The notes: a model not told the origin generated them from the letters alone. A DNA stretch of 64,000 bases from Euglena gracilis (GCA_039621445.1 CP154954.1:7017425-7081424), one strand, 5' to 3'; shown: positions 43,884-55,294, numbered from the stretch's first letter. Made by a program: numbers and translations.

Positions 43884-43955
43884 CTTTGCCGAGGTTACCT
43901 GCCCGGACGACCCGCAGGCAGACGGGCAATCGCTGGACGCCATCGCTGAGCACAG
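43884..43955 (+). CDS. Unknown gene, exon a
   Basis: CCTGCTCAG opens FAEVTCPDDPQADGQSLDAI then AEH. GC3 is high. No GT lies near the end; CACAG|GCTTCC fits the GC donors seen in the TRPV genes. It starts a group of four + strand blocks ending at 45138. Confidence 0.45.
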
Positions 43956-44012
43956 GCTTCCGTTTTATTTGCTTTTTTCCACCATTGTTGGAATTGGTTT
44001 TTTCCCTGCAAG

Positions 44013-44144
44013 TCTATCGCTTCGCTGTTCCGACGGTTCAACATCGAGATTTCCTCAAGCCGGACGGTATCATGCCACTCCTGGGGACCCTCGACTCACC
44101 CAACAGTGTTCGGGAACACCTGTTGGGCGTCCACTCCGCCCTCC
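44013..44144 (+). CDS. Unknown gene, exon b
   Basis: TTTTTTCCCTGCAAG opens a block open in all three frames: YRFAVPTVQHRDFLKPDGIM..., IASLFRRFNIEISSSRT (ending at GTATCA), or SLRCSDGSTSRFPQAGRYHA. The frame cannot be fixed without transcripts. Confidence 0.35.
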
Positions 44145-44189
44145 AGATTTCCATTTGTGCTTTTTTCCATTGCCGGTGCCGACGGAAGC

Positions 44190-44338
44190 GTAACTGGGGC
44201 ACAGTGTGACGGTCTCGCCAAGCCCCTGGGGCTGACCAACGGCTCAGACTTGGTTCCCGGCTCAGTCCCACGCCCGCTGTGCACCGGCAAGGTTGCCGGG
44301 GAGACGGCGGGGGCCACACAAACGAGCGGCCTGTGGGG
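44190..44338 (+). CDS. Unknown gene, exon c
   Basis: A pyrimidine-rich stretch precedes VTGAQCDGLAKPLGLTNGSD, then LVPGSVPRPLCTGKVAGETA. Regular G/C third positions. Gly/Thr-rich without a recognisable domain. Confidence 0.4.
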
Positions 44339-44971
44339 GCCGCGGGGTCTTTGTGCCTGCAGGGCCGTGGGGTCTTTAGAAGCTGATTTGATACATGGAA
44401 AAAACCAGCCTTCGCATGGAGGAGGTAACTGGTGGTCGAAATCCTCAGAGGCGTTGGGCACAACTGTTTGAAAGTATCCCTAGGCTCTGTTTACCTGGCA
44501 TTTCATGTGATACAGTGCGGATGTAAAAAATGCATTGATGTAGATTAATGCATATAACATATTATGTACTTTTTCCAAAGGCATCATTGTCAGAACCATC
44601 CATCATCATCAACGTCCTCCTCCTCATCAGCACAGCCATCCTCGTTAATATCACTGTTGCTCCACTCTTATTAGCATGCTAGTGGTAGCGCAGTGTCAAC
44701 GTTTTTGTCGTTGTTGTGATTGTTTGTTGCTTTGCTGCAAGGATGTTTTTTTGGGCCAAAGCCAAAGGATTTCCTTGTATCTTTTCTAACGCCATTTTTG
44801 TACGAAACTTGTGGGAAACATCTCTATACACAACCCAGGATTTTTTTTACAGGGAGGTTGCACCACCCATCCACGCTTCCAACCCTTCCCATTTTTCTGG
44901 AGCGCTTATTTTTAGTTTGTTTTAAAATTTTTTAAGAATACATGTCATGCTTAATCAATATGTCAATGCAG

Positions 44972-45138
44972 GTCCACTGGTCCCCAACCACGTCTCAGTC
45001 GAATGTAATTTGCTCCGGAGAGTTGCCTCCACAGTCGCCGAACCGGCCGTCCGCAGTCCCAACCATTCCTTGTCGGTCGTCGGGGGAGAGAGGAAGGTTC
45101 CGACTAGGATGGGATCCCCGGTGATGTCCCTAATGTGA
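44972..45138 (+). CDS. Unknown gene, terminal exon
   Basis: TGTCAATGCAG opens PLVPNHVSVECNLLRRVAST, then VAEPAVRSPNHSLSVVGGER and ends GSPVMSLM with TGA at 45136-45138. A second frame is open but less biased. No family recognised. Confidence 0.4.
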
Positions 45139-47585
45139 TCGAGCTTTTGGGGATGGACACCCATCGTTCATTTCACACCGGTGTGACCCCACCGCTGGCT
45201 TAGTGACAACAATGAAGACAAATCAGAAGGTTTTGATTGCACCCTTTTTCATTGTGCTGAAAGGCATCAGAATTCGTGGAGGTTTCAGGATTTCATAGAA
45301 GCCAAGAAGACCAGTGTGCAGACCAGGGTGCCGTTTCATCGTTCTCGATCTAAAGGAACAACTTCGGAATAAGTATGCGTTTAATTTAACTAATTTTACT
45401 TAATAATCATTAAAATTAATTTATTTTTTCTAGTTTTAATCACTTTTAATTTAATCTTCATTATTTTTCCCACGTTGCAATTGAAATTAATTGCAATTAT
45501 TTTTTCACAAAATGAATAATTTTCCACAATTTCATTTTGTAATATATTTTTTTATGTTTCTGTAATTTGGTGTTGTATGGAAACAGCTTCATTTTTTGGG
45601 GGAAAAAATTGTCACCTGCTTCCTGTATATTTTTTTTGGACTGACCAACGCCAACACAGTGGCGCTCACATCCTGGGACCGGCGACGGGCTCTCTGTCGC
45701 GCCGCCGCCCTGGGGCCCTGGGGCCCGGCCCAAACTTTCCCTCCAATCGAATCGTTTTGCCCCCAGACCCACATCCTTTTTCAGACAACGGGGCACGAGA
45801 GTTGGGCGGCCCTCATCCCTGGTCCCTGGGCTGGGGGTGGGCGGGGTGGGTTTGGCCCCCTCCCCCGCGGAGCAGTGCTCTGGGATGCATGGCGCAGGAA
45901 GAAATGAAGAAACAGCTTTTTTGGCAACATTTTCAAAGGTATTTTGAGATGTTCCTTTTTCATTTTTCCACGACTTTGAATGGCTTTTTTGCTTTTTTTC
46001 TGCGACCTGAAAAATGGACCCTCATGTATTCTAACTCTTTGAACGTGCTCAATCGTTCATTACCACTCCTCAGCAGGGGCTTTCCAAACGTTAGGTGTTA
46101 GTAACGCAAACCAGTTTAAATTTTTTAAACAGCTATTGCCGGATTGTAATCCGGTTTCAGGCCTAGCTCCAGCCCATGGGACCGCTATGGGGATGGGAGG
46201 GGGGGGGTCAGCCAGCGGCTTTTTTCCAGACACCCAGCCACTGAGCCCGGGGGGAGGGTGGCAGGGGTCTTTAAGTGACGTCCCAGTGGACCCTTTTTGT
46301 TTTCTTAAGGAGATCTTGCCCACCATCCGACCATCCAGCACCATCAGGGGCTGAATTCCCAGGGTTGTTAGGTTGCGGTGAATACTGGGGGACACAACAC
46401 GATGCATGTCCGTGGACGGATCAGGGGGAAGTCTGCCTCCGCCCCTTCCCGGCCGACGCTCTTGACGGTTGTTGTACTGCATGGATTGTACGGATGTGGT
46501 CCGTTTTCAAGCGGTGGTTCGGTTTTGAATGGCTGGATGGGCTGGTTTGACTGGCACTGTGGCTGTATTATGTGTACCCCATGGTTATGATGATTACCAT
46601 AACCAGGTGTATGAGAAGCTGTCAGAATCCTTGTTCCGCCAGCAAAAGAACTGATTGTGAGGCTTTTTTCGACGCATTAACTGTTTGTGTGCAGATTGGG
46701 TTTCAAAAAAGAGGAAGAAGGAATCGTGTTTTAGAGTGACTGACTGGTTTTTGGCCCAGACCCCCTCCCCCGGGGGGGGGGTTCAGCAAAATGAGCCAGT
46801 GCCGAACGCGCCAGAAATTCCTTTGGATTCCAGAGTGGCCAACCCCGGGCGGGAGGGGTAGTGACTGACTGGTTTTCCCAAAAAAGAAGTGAGTGACTTG
46901 TTTTTGGAAGAGTGGAGAGCGTGCCCACCCAGTGAGGGGGGGGGGTCGGTAAAAAAATGTATGAGGGGAACCCTGGGGACTGGAAGGCTGGAGTGGTTCG
47001 ATCATCTGTCCTGGTGATAGGTTCTGAGCTTTGCTGAGCTTAGCTGAGCATCTCGGGCTTTTACATCAAAAGCGTTGGCACTTTCTGCCAAAAGAATCTT
47101 TTCTCAGATTAAGGGAACCTCCCTGGGGGCGTCAGGCTGTGGAGAAAGTAGTGATAAATCACAGTTTTCAAACGAGGTTTTCCGTAAAGCCAGCTTTCCC
47201 TTTCCTTAAAGGCGTTCCAGGGACGGGCTTGAACCCGGGGACTTGTTCAGTGATAGCCTTGCTTGGGGGGGGGGCGTGGTTTGCCTCGTGCCGCGCAATA
47301 TGCAATGCGTTCTTTTATTTGGTGTTAACATGAAAATGATGCATTTTCACCCGGCATAGTTCGTATCACCCAATCTTTTGCGTGGTATGTGTGTCTCCAC
47401 AAGTGCCATATGTGCCATGTGTATCACAACATTATTTATCACATGTGTTATCACCGAAATTCTTTTTGTGTAATTTAGCATCTGTGCCACCAAAGCAAAA
47501 TTATTGTATTTGGTTCGTTCTCCTTTGCATTCGCGGCCGCGTCCCCAGCCCAGCCCCACTCACCCTCCGCCGGCGGTCCGAGTCG
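45139..47585. other. Spacer between unknown gene and TRPV-B
   Basis: 45370-45560 is AT-only rich (TTTAATTTAAC repeats). 45650-45760 is a GC-rich island reading TVALTSWDRRRALCRAAALG, a possible exon without fixed limits. 46740-46990 has repeated GACTGACTGGTTTT(T/C) and poly-C/G, probably a degraded element. Confidence 0.35.
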
Positions 47586-47657
47586 ATGCTGGAGATGTCC
47601 CCCCGCCAGGGCTCGCTCCGCGCCCAGAGCGACCAGCAGCGGATGCACCAGGCCCAG
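47586..47657 (+). CDS. TRPV-B exon 1
   Basis: ATG opens MLEMSPRQGSLRAQSDQQRM then HQAQ. The frame continues upstream (RRSES), so the ATG is a plausible but not proven start. The end is set at CAG|GCCGCT by comparison with A; a GT (CGGCG|GTGGGC, 47672) is an alternative. Confidence 0.6.
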
Positions 47658-47704
47658 GCCGCTGCCCGGCGGTGGGCTCTTGCCTGAGGCTGTTGGCCCA
47701 GGGC

Positions 47705-47946
47705 CAGGCTTCTTTTGAAGTCAGAAGACCCCGGGGGGGGGGGAGGGTGGGTGGGTCCGGGGCCGGACAGCCAGGAGGGGGTCCCGGGCCGGAAGCCTGG
47801 GAATGGGTCTGTCGCGCAGCGCGGAAAATTTTTCGGAAATGCCCTCAGACGGCTCGATGTTTTGCGGTCCCCCCCGGGGGGGTCCTGCGCCGGGCAGGGT
47901 GGTTGGGGGATCCCCCCTCCCCCCCGGGGTCTTAAAAGGATGCCTG
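47705..47946. mobile_element. hAT-like MITE, family 6, intron 1 of TRPV-B
   Basis: CAGGCTTCTTTTGAAG / CTTAAAAGGATGCCTG ends flanked by CCCAGGGC / CCCAGGGG. It begins only 47 bp after the exon 1 donor. Interior has GCGCAGCGCGGAAAATTTTT. Confidence 0.8.
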
Positions 47947-48104
47947 CCCAGGGGGACCAGGGGAGATGGGTTCCAGCCAGGGGTTTTCTTAAGCTGGAGG
48001 GGACACTGCACCCAGCTAGCACCCCTTTTCAAGCCAGTCCCAGCTGAGCTGCACTCCTCCAGCTGGCACGAAATTCTTTTCCCTGACGAACTCGGCATTT
48101 TTTC

Positions 48105-48515
48105 CTCCCCCCCTCCCCCGGGAAACTGTCCTCTAATCCCCCGCACCCGCTAATCTGCCCTCATAGAAATGTCTCCTCGCATTGCACCCGCTAACCCGTC
48201 CTCATAAAAATGTCTCCCAGCCTTGTACCTGCTGACCTGTCAACTAGCAAATTTTTGCAAATGTTCACACGTTTTAGTTGAAAAGGCAACCGTTTTCCAA
48301 GTTGAAAAATTTGCCAACCTTGGTTTCAAGATTGTGATTACAAATTTGTGGGGAAAACCCCACATTTTGGATTTTTGTGTAAAAAATTGTCATTTTTTTG
48401 CGGGACCCGCCCGGGAAACTGTCTCCTGTCTCCGTACCCACTGACCTGTCTTTATGGGACCTGCCTCCTACCTCTATGCCTGCTGACTTGTCTAGAGACA
48501 GTTTCCCAGGAGGGG
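48105..48515. repeat. Family 5-like element, diverged long copy
   Basis: CCCCCGGGAAACTGTCCTC at the left, GAGACAGTTTCCCAGGAGGGG at the right, inverted. Repeats of CCGCTAACCTGTCCTCAT(A)A inside. Confidence 0.65.
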
Positions 48516-48524
48516 TAGGTACTC

Positions 48525-49000
48525 GGCCCCCCCAGGCAATTGACGCCCCCGGGCAATTGACGCCCCCGGGCAATTGTCACTCCTGGCTGTGCCGGCCAAT
48601 TTGTCACCCTGGGAAATTGTCACCCCCTTCCGTGCTGCCCAGTCTGTCACCCCCCCCCCCGTTTGCAGTATTGCACTGTGAACTTTCTTTTCGCCGACAT
48701 GACTCGATTGATCTTCTATTTCGCTACAACGTGCTGAGAACTTTCGCATACCAAACGCTCTGCACATTATCACGACCATAGCTGCATTTTTCCTGCGTTC
48801 ACTTGTGTTTAAGATGGTGTTCTTGGTCATTTGGTTTAAATGTGGCTTACATGGGTGGGCAATTGACGCCCCCGGGCAATTGACGCCCCCGGGCAATTGT
48901 CACCCCCCTCTGTGCCGGCCAATTTGTCACCCTGGGAAATTGTCACACCCCTCCGTGCTGCCCAATTTGTCACGCAACAATTGCCCAAGGGGGGGGGGCG
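48525..49000. repeat. GGGCAATTG(A/T)CGCCCCC repeats
   Basis: Two clusters (48533-48662, 48856-48998) of CCCGGGCAATTGACGCCCCC and GGGAAATTGTCACCCC units; the second closes with an inverted CAATTGCCCAAGGGG. Confidence 0.75.
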
Positions 49001-49124
49001 AGTATGATGAGAAACGATTTGGAATTGGCGAGGCTTGTGCCCCTCTCCATGCCCAATGGAAAAAATGCCCAATGAACAGAACCCAAATTTTGCCATTTAC
49101 ACAGTTACCATATACCTGTCATAA

Positions 49125-49550
49125 CCCCCCCCCCCAAATATAACCCCCCCCCCCCGGTTTTATGTTTGGGCGGAAATTTGACGACCCCGAGGGGGGTTTA
49201 TATTTGGGGGGGGTTTACATTCGGTCGGAAAAATCAGCTTCCCGGCAGGCTCCAGTAGTCACTTTTTCGGTCCAAAATCACAAATACGCCCACCCTTGGG
49301 GGTCCAAAAACTTCATTTTTCGGGCGAAGGATCAATTTTCACATGTTTTTGGTAAAAATTGTTCCCAAATCTGCAAAAAATCACAATTTCGGGAGAGATT
49401 TTGTCGAAAAAATTTCCTTCCGGCGCTTTGCGCCGGAGGGGGGGGGGTTTACATTCGGGCGGGATTTCAGGGTCCTCAGGGGGGGGGTTATATTTGGGGG
49501 GGTTTTGTATTTGGGGGGGGGGTTTGTATTTGGGGGGGGTTTACAAGATT
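49125..49550. repeat. AAATATAACCCCCC / GGGGGGTTTATATTTGG element
   Basis: CCCCCCCAAATATAACCCC at the left and repeated GGGGGTTTATATTTGG / GGGGTTTACATTCGG at the right. Contains CCGGCGCTTTGCGCCGG. A smaller relative lies at 52562-52640. Confidence 0.7.
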
Positions 49551-49794
49551 AGCGAACTCCCATGTCCAATGATCGTCCCCGTCCACACCATCTGGGTTGT
49601 CACCTTCAGGGCCTCACCCCACCTTACCCCACCACAGACCCACCGGGGGGTCATGCATTGGCGGGCTTTCACAAAACACAGTGGGTGGATGGTTTTTGGG
49701 ATTTGGGCCCGGAGAAGTGCTCGCCCCCTCCGGGAGACCTGTGATCAGAATTGCAATGCGGAGAAACCTTCCCCACAGGCCTCTCCTGCGGCAG

Positions 49795-49899
49795 CCGTCT
49801 GCCTGGGAGGGCATCTTCTGGGCGGTCAAGGAGGGGCTGCGGGACCGGGTGCGCCAGTTGGTGGCCGAGGACCCCGCCGTGCTGACCCAGCCCAGCCAG
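49795..49899 (+). CDS. TRPV-B exon 2 (first ankyrin repeat region)
   Basis: GGCAG opens PSAWEGIFWAVKEGLRDRVR, then QLVAEDPAVLTQPSQ. The end CAG|GCACTG keeps phase with exon 3; a GTGGGG donor (49913) would shift it. Confidence 0.7.
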
Positions 49900-50251
49900 G
49901 CACTGCTGGCTGGTGGGGAGGGGTCCGGTGCCTGTTTGGGTCGCTTTTCTTTGGAACCTTGTGGCTGGCCGAGTGTTTTATGCATTGTGTGGCGTATTTT
50001 TTTTGAAGAATATTGGCGGGAGAAAGGCAGGTGCAGACATCTGTGTCTCCCGTCTGGTGGTGTTGACTGGCGGTAGACTGTCGGTTTGGCCGGCGCTATA
50101 TCTGTGGATGCCAGGAATATCGCCGTTTTTAAGACTGCGGATTTCATAATGTTTCTGTATTGGCTTCCATGTCAAAATAGTGCAAATGGGAACTCCTCTT
50201 GCGGAATTTAGGGCAACTGGGCTGGGACGTTCTTGCCAGAACCGCATGCAG

Positions 50252-50344
50252 GCTGACGCAGTGGGGGCCAGCCCGATCCACGTCGCGTTCCTGTACTGGC
50301 AGACAGAGATTGGCAAAGCCCTCGTGGAAGAGTTTCCGAAGCTG
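50252..50344 (+). CDS. TRPV-B exon 3 (ankyrin)
   Basis: CGCATGCAG opens ADAVGASPIHVAFLYWQTEI, then GKALVEEFPKL. Phase 0 at both ends if the donor is CTG|GCACTC, which then joins in frame to exon 4. Confidence 0.75.
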
Positions 50345-50847
50345 GCACTCAGGAAGATCCGCACAGTGCAACGAGAAGAACTAAATACGCCCCTTGCCAT
50401 TTCAAGCATTGCCTTCCCATATCCAACCAAGGTGGCTCCATTATTTAAAGAGAATTGTTTGTTTTTGGGTGAAGCCGCAGGATTATGAGACAACTGCATG
50501 GGGGAGATGACGTTTTTTTTTTTGAGTTGATCCCCTGCTTTTAAATGGAAAGTGTGATGCCGTCTTCACTGCATCATCAATGTCAATGCTTTGTATCTTG
50601 AAAAAAAAATACTCCTGACAAACCGCACGTCAAATGCAGGTTTGTGTTGCTTTACAAGGGAGGCATACCTTTTCCTCCAATTAAAAAGAAACCTGCCTCA
50701 TCACATACATTCAAAGCTATTTTCCACACCTCAGTAACGGTATTATTAACGGGTGTTCAAAAAAAGGGTTGTGCAATACCTGCCACAAATGTGAGAACAA
50801 TACGTGCCAGTAAACCCAACCGTTCAATGAGACCCCCCCCCCCCAAG

Positions 50848-51038
50848 GTTTCCCTGCTCCCGACGTCGGTGTACGGGGAGGGGGAGTACAGCGGGGAGAG
50901 TGTCCTGCACATCGCCATCATCCACCAGGACGCGGAGCTGGTGCAGTGGCTGCTGGACCGACACCCGGAGCTGCTCAACGCGGAGACCACCGGCTCGTTC
51001 TTCGCCCCAAGCGGGGACGTGTACTTTGGGGACCCAGG
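50848..51038 (+). CDS. TRPV-B exon 4 (ankyrin), intact
   Basis: CCCCCAAG opens VSLLPTSVYGEGEYSGESVL, then HIAIIHQDAELVQWLLDRHP and ELLNAETTGSFFAPSGDVYF. Best single TRPV ankyrin match in the window. The end GG|GAGTGT (GA donor) gives the phase needed by exon 5; GT at 51041 does not. Confidence 0.85.
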
Positions 51039-51399
51039 GAGTGTCTCGGGTGTTTGTTTTCTGACGAAAACAGAGCAGGGTCCAAAAAATTTATTCCACG
51101 TGACTTTAAATTTTTCAGGAAAGTCCATGCGACGTCCCAGAAGTTGTCAATGGTGCACAATTACGAAACCCTATGGGTGGTGGGTGGGGGATCGACCCCC
51201 ATCCACCTCCGGCGTGGGGGCTTCAACTCTCCCCCCCCCAACCTGGCCATCCAGTGCTTCCGGTGGCGCAGAATTTTTCCTCAGGTGTCAGAATCTTGTC
51301 TTGCAAATTACCATTGTTGGTGTGGTCGACCCTCTTAGCAAGCTTTCCCAGCTTCCCCGCCCATGAATTTTTTAGCCGGAGTTCGCCATGCCCTGCGAG

Positions 51400-51512
51400 C
51401 CGGCTTCCGCTGCTGTTCGCAGTGTCCAGCAATCAGGTCGACATCTTGCGGTGCATCCTTGCCACCCGCATCGCGGATGATCCACGCGATGACCTGAAGA
51501 ACCAAAACAGAG
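51400..51512 (+). CDS. TRPV-B exon 5 (ankyrin)
   Basis: TGCGAG opens RLPLLFAVSSNQVDILRCIL, then ATRIADDPRDDLKNQNR. An earlier TTTTTTAG (51375) is in the same phase and would add eight residues. The end AGA|GAAACC faces AGG|GCGGTG in A. Confidence 0.75.
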
Positions 51513-51936
51513 AAACCAAAATGGATTTCCCCAGGCACGATGTCAACCATTTCCCCCAGGCACGATGTCACAGGTTCTGTGGGCTCTGGATTGGGACGTT
51601 CTTTCAAAATGATAAGAATTGGAACAAAATTGTTTTGAATGGTTTTTTTTTTGGAACCTTGGGAATCTTTTCCTCCAGAATCATTTTCTCCGAAGCCCAA
51701 ATGCTTCAGGTTTTCCTCCAGGAAGGAACACCGGAACCTCTGCGCGGTTCCGGAATCCCATTTTCCCATTTCTTGCGAAAAGTGGTCCCCCCTTTGCATT
51801 GACAAGGGCCCGACATCCCCAAGAACTTTCCCAATCGAAGCACCTCCCTCCCTCCTCCCTCCAGAGAATCATGTTGTCCCCTGCCCGGCCGGGATGTCTG
51901 GCCTTTCATTGCTGCCCCCCCCCCCAACCATTCCAG

Positions 51937-52002
51937 TCCTATGTCCCTCTGATGCCGATCACTGTGGCGGACCGCTTTGGCAACTCAGCCCTCCACATGG
52001 CG
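51937..52002 (+). CDS. TRPV-B exon 6 (ankyrin)
   Basis: CCATTCCAG opens SYVPLMPITVADRFGNSALH then MA; donor GTCATC as in A. Seven residues longer at its start than the A exon. Confidence 0.8.
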
Positions 52003-52821
52003 GTCATCCAAAGCCAGGGGCTTCCTCCCCCGGGCACCACGTCGGGGTGGTTGGCGGTGTCCTCTTTTTCCCGGTTCTTTTCATTCCGGGGGTCTGATAC
52101 CTTGAAAGTTTTTTGACCCGGGTCTCCCCCCTCAGATACCCCGAAAAAAGCTTGCTAAAAATACCATTGGCAGTCTGGTTTTCCTCCAACTACAGCATTA
52201 TTAATAATGTATTCTGTGGCTCCGGTTATTGCAAGCACTGGCGGAGTTATTGGAAGTTATTGGGCGCGTTATTCTGGTGTCTGTTGTGCAAGGGCGTCGG
52301 AGGTACGCCCTGCGGCCGACCTGCCGGACATGTATGCCCAACTGTCTCTGGTGGCCGTGCCCCACGCTGTGGAACGTCGTGTTGCACTCCTGTGCAGATG
52401 CTGCGTATTTTTGGGCCTGGAGGGATGTTTATCAAGGAGGAATCCCCTTACAAGGGGACTGTCCTCTATTTTTGGTGGCAAGCACCCAAAAAAAAGACCC
52501 CCAAAGTGGGTCCCACAAGCCCTCCCCCCCTTGGTGGGCCAGGGGTGTGTTTTAGGTGGGTAACGTCCCAAATATAACCCCCCAGGGTATTTTTTTTTGC
52601 CTGATGTCCAGGGTGGGTATATTTGGGGGGGGGTTCCAGCTTAGATCTTGAAGCCGGACTCTAGGGGGGTTGCATTTGCGGGTGCGTCTTAAAATAAAAC
52701 ATCTCTTTGCGGGTAATATGTGTGGCCTTGTGGCGGTTGGCGGTGTGTTGTTCGTGCACTGCTGTGCTGTACGATCCTTCGTTTGTTGAGTTCTTTTTGT
52801 TTGTGTCCCGTGCGGAGGCAG

Positions 52822-52963
52822 TTGCCCCCCGACCTGGTGGTGGAGGAGATGCTCCGCGACGGCTTGTCGGCGGCGGAAGTCCGGCGGCTGCTCAACGCGG
52901 AGGGGCTGACCCCCCTCGCCCTCGCTGCCGCCATGGGGCAGGACCGCATGTTCCGCCCGGCCG
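52822..52963 (+). CDS. TRPV-B exon 7 (last ankyrin repeats)
   Basis: GGAGGCAG opens LPPDLVVEEMLRDGLSAAEV, then RRLLNAEGLTPLALAAAMGQ and DRMFRPAG. GC donor as in A, or GTTTAC at 52970. Confidence 0.85.
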
Positions 52964-53109
52964 GCAGAGGTTTACTCCTGCCGCCTGTCTCCTCCCACCC
53001 TGAACGTCATTTTTTCCCTCCAGCGCTTCGTGCCAGTAAGCCTTTTCCGGCATTTCCGAACTTTGCCCCGTATTTAATTTTTATTTTATAATTTTCATAT
53101 TATTTTATT

Positions 53110-53181
53110 TATATAATTATAATATATTAAAAAATATACGTATTATTGTATGTGTATATGTTATATATATATATGTATACG

Positions 53182-53212
<31 letters not shown>

Positions 53213-53275
53213 GTATATGTATATATTGTATATACATATATTATATATTATTATATTTTATAATTTTAATTTTTT
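53110..53275. repeat. (TA)n / ATATACATAT tract
   Basis: Almost pure A/T with ATATATGTATA repeats in an intron of TRPV-B. Confidence 0.95.
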
Positions 53276-53584
53276 TGCATTCTTTTTGTCTGTTAGTTTA
53301 TCAAAGTGGGTCATCTTGACCATTACAATGTTGAGGGGGGAGGGGCTTAGACGGCCAACCTCGCATTTAAGTGTTTTTTTTTGGTGTGCGCAAATGCCCG
53401 CATGTTGGGGGTTTTGACTGTTGCACCAGTGTCACAAGAGCGATGGGCGAAATGTGGCTGAAATGCACTTTTTGGCCCTGGCAGCGGGGATGTGTCCCGC
53501 CAAATTGTGTTGCATTGCGACCAGAGAGGTGATCACACAACTGGGGAACGATTCATTACACCCATGGTTTGAACAAAGAAGGTC

Positions 53585-54620
53585 GATGTGCGCACTTTCG
53601 CGCATCACCTACTCCAGGGTTCCCCCGAACAACGGCCAATGAATACCCCAGAATTCACACTGCTGAAAATGGTGTGCCAAATGGAACCTTCGTGTTACAC
53701 AAATTTATGAAGTGGGTGTGAGTTTGCGTATTTGCGCACATCGACCACCTATGTAATTGTGTGAATGGTTGGTCTGCGCATTCGCACAAATCGACATGTG
53801 TTTCATCTGGAATGTTTATATCGTGGTCAGTGTGCGCAAATGCGCATGTCGTCGTGGTGTGCGCATTTTGCACTCCGACGACGTGCATCTTTACGCACGT
53901 GTTTGGTGTGTGCAAGTGTGCACACCGACCACGTGCAAATTTGCGCAAATCGGCTTTTTATTCCAATGTGTTATTTGACACAAGTTTTTTTTTTCAATTT
54001 ATGTCTGTTTTCAGATTGAGACTACCCCCCCCCCCCTATGTCCAACGACCCCCCTATGTCCAATGACCACCCCCCCGGTCAGAGGACACCTTTTCGGAGG
54101 TTTGACCAAATTTTTGGTCCCGGCGTGAAGCGCCGGGGACGAAAAATTTTGCCCAAAAATTGGCCCAAAAATTTGGCCAAGATGCCATTTTTGACACTTT
54201 TTGGACAAAAATTTGTCAAAATTGCCCCAAAATTTTCGGCGTAAAGCGCCGGAAGGAAAATGTTGGGAATTTTGGGGTGGGTAGGGACCCGGGTACCACA
54301 CCAACTTTCTTTTGACCCCCATGTCCAACGACCACCCCCCCGGTCAGAGGCACTTTTTTTGGTCACTACCCTCTGTCCAACGACCACCCCCCCGGTCAGA
54401 GGACAGATGTTACCGGTCATTGGACATAGGGGGGGGGGGGGTACGTCGTTGGAAGCCCTCCCATTTATTGTTTTTTAAAAGGCTCAGGCGAGCGAGGTTC
54501 ATATGCTGTGATACTTGATCGCATTCCTTTGCACAAATGTGTACATGAGGTAGGTTTGTGTGCAAATGCGAACACATTGATGGTGTGCGCATTTTCGCAT
54601 TTGCGCAAACCGACCTCATC
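53585..54620. repeat. TGTGCGCA(A)ATGCGCA...CGACCACGTG repeat block, split by a MITE
   Basis: Irregular ~35-bp units with TGTGCGCAAATGCGCA, GTGTGCACACCGACCACGTG and similar palindromes at 53590-53955, resuming at 54535-54612 (GTGTGCGCATTTTCGCATTT). The family 4 element at 54026 lies between, apparently inserted into the block. Confidence 0.7.
54026..54441. mobile_element. MITE family 4, copy 4
   Basis: TAC on both outer sides; CCTATGTCCAACGACC / GGTCATTGGACATAGG ends. Full-length like copy 1, with the palindrome changed to CGGCGTGAAGCGCCGG and CGGCGTAAAGCGCCGG. Confidence 0.85.
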
Positions 54621-54621
54621 T

Positions 54622-55227
54622 TCTGTCCCCGATAAACCCTGGTCATGAAAAGAGACAGTGTTCTGGGAAGTTCTGTCATGCCATAATGATTGAACTCCAA
54701 TTCCATCGTCCAAGGTGGTGGCATCACTCGGTATCAAACCAGGATGCAACACCCAGCAAGTACAGGTAGCACGTACACGCCAATACCCATATGCGCAACA
54801 GCATAATTACTTAGAAACCTTCGTGTTTCCTAACTCGCATCGCGAGGTGTGCAAGTAACAAAATTTTGTGTTCCCTGGTGCAATCGGCGGGTTCAGGGGT
54901 TTTTGTGACAAAAAAAATTGCGCATTTGTCCGCATCAACAAAGAAAATAGCTTAAGCGCGAGTTTTGCTTAAGCGCGAGTTTTGCCGCCTAAGAGGGGGT
55001 GGTCACCCCTTCTTTCTCCCTCCTTGACCACTGGTGGGGTGGGGACCATCCAGTCCTCACCCCATCCCGTGTTATTGTTGCGTCGCTGTCGCTCCTCACC
55101 CACTCACTCTGATAGCTTTACGGCAATTGCGGGGGCTCTGCAGTAACTTTCCACGTTGCCCACAAACCGGCACTTTAAATGCTTCCCTGGCTGAGCGTCA
55201 TAATTTGCCTCCGCCGGCCGTCTTCAG
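54622..55227. other. Intron sequence of TRP-B, nothing further
   Basis: Only a short direct duplication, CTTAAGCGCGAGTTTTG twice at 54952-54987, stands out. Confidence 0.4.
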
Positions 55228-55294
55228 CACATCCTTGCAAAGTCCTCCGTTATTGCATGGGACTACGGTCCTGCACAGGCGCTGCTGGACCCAA
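55228..55294 (+). CDS. TRPV-B exon 8 (WDYGP motif)
   Basis: CGTCTTCAG opens HILAKSSVIAWDYGPAQALL, then DP; the frame meets TAG at 55297, so the GTTAGA donor at 55295 or an earlier one must be used. Confidence 0.75.

Noticed and set aside
47200-47270. tRNA-like GGGCTTGAACCCGGGG word
   Set aside because: No acceptor, D or anticodon stems can be drawn around it.
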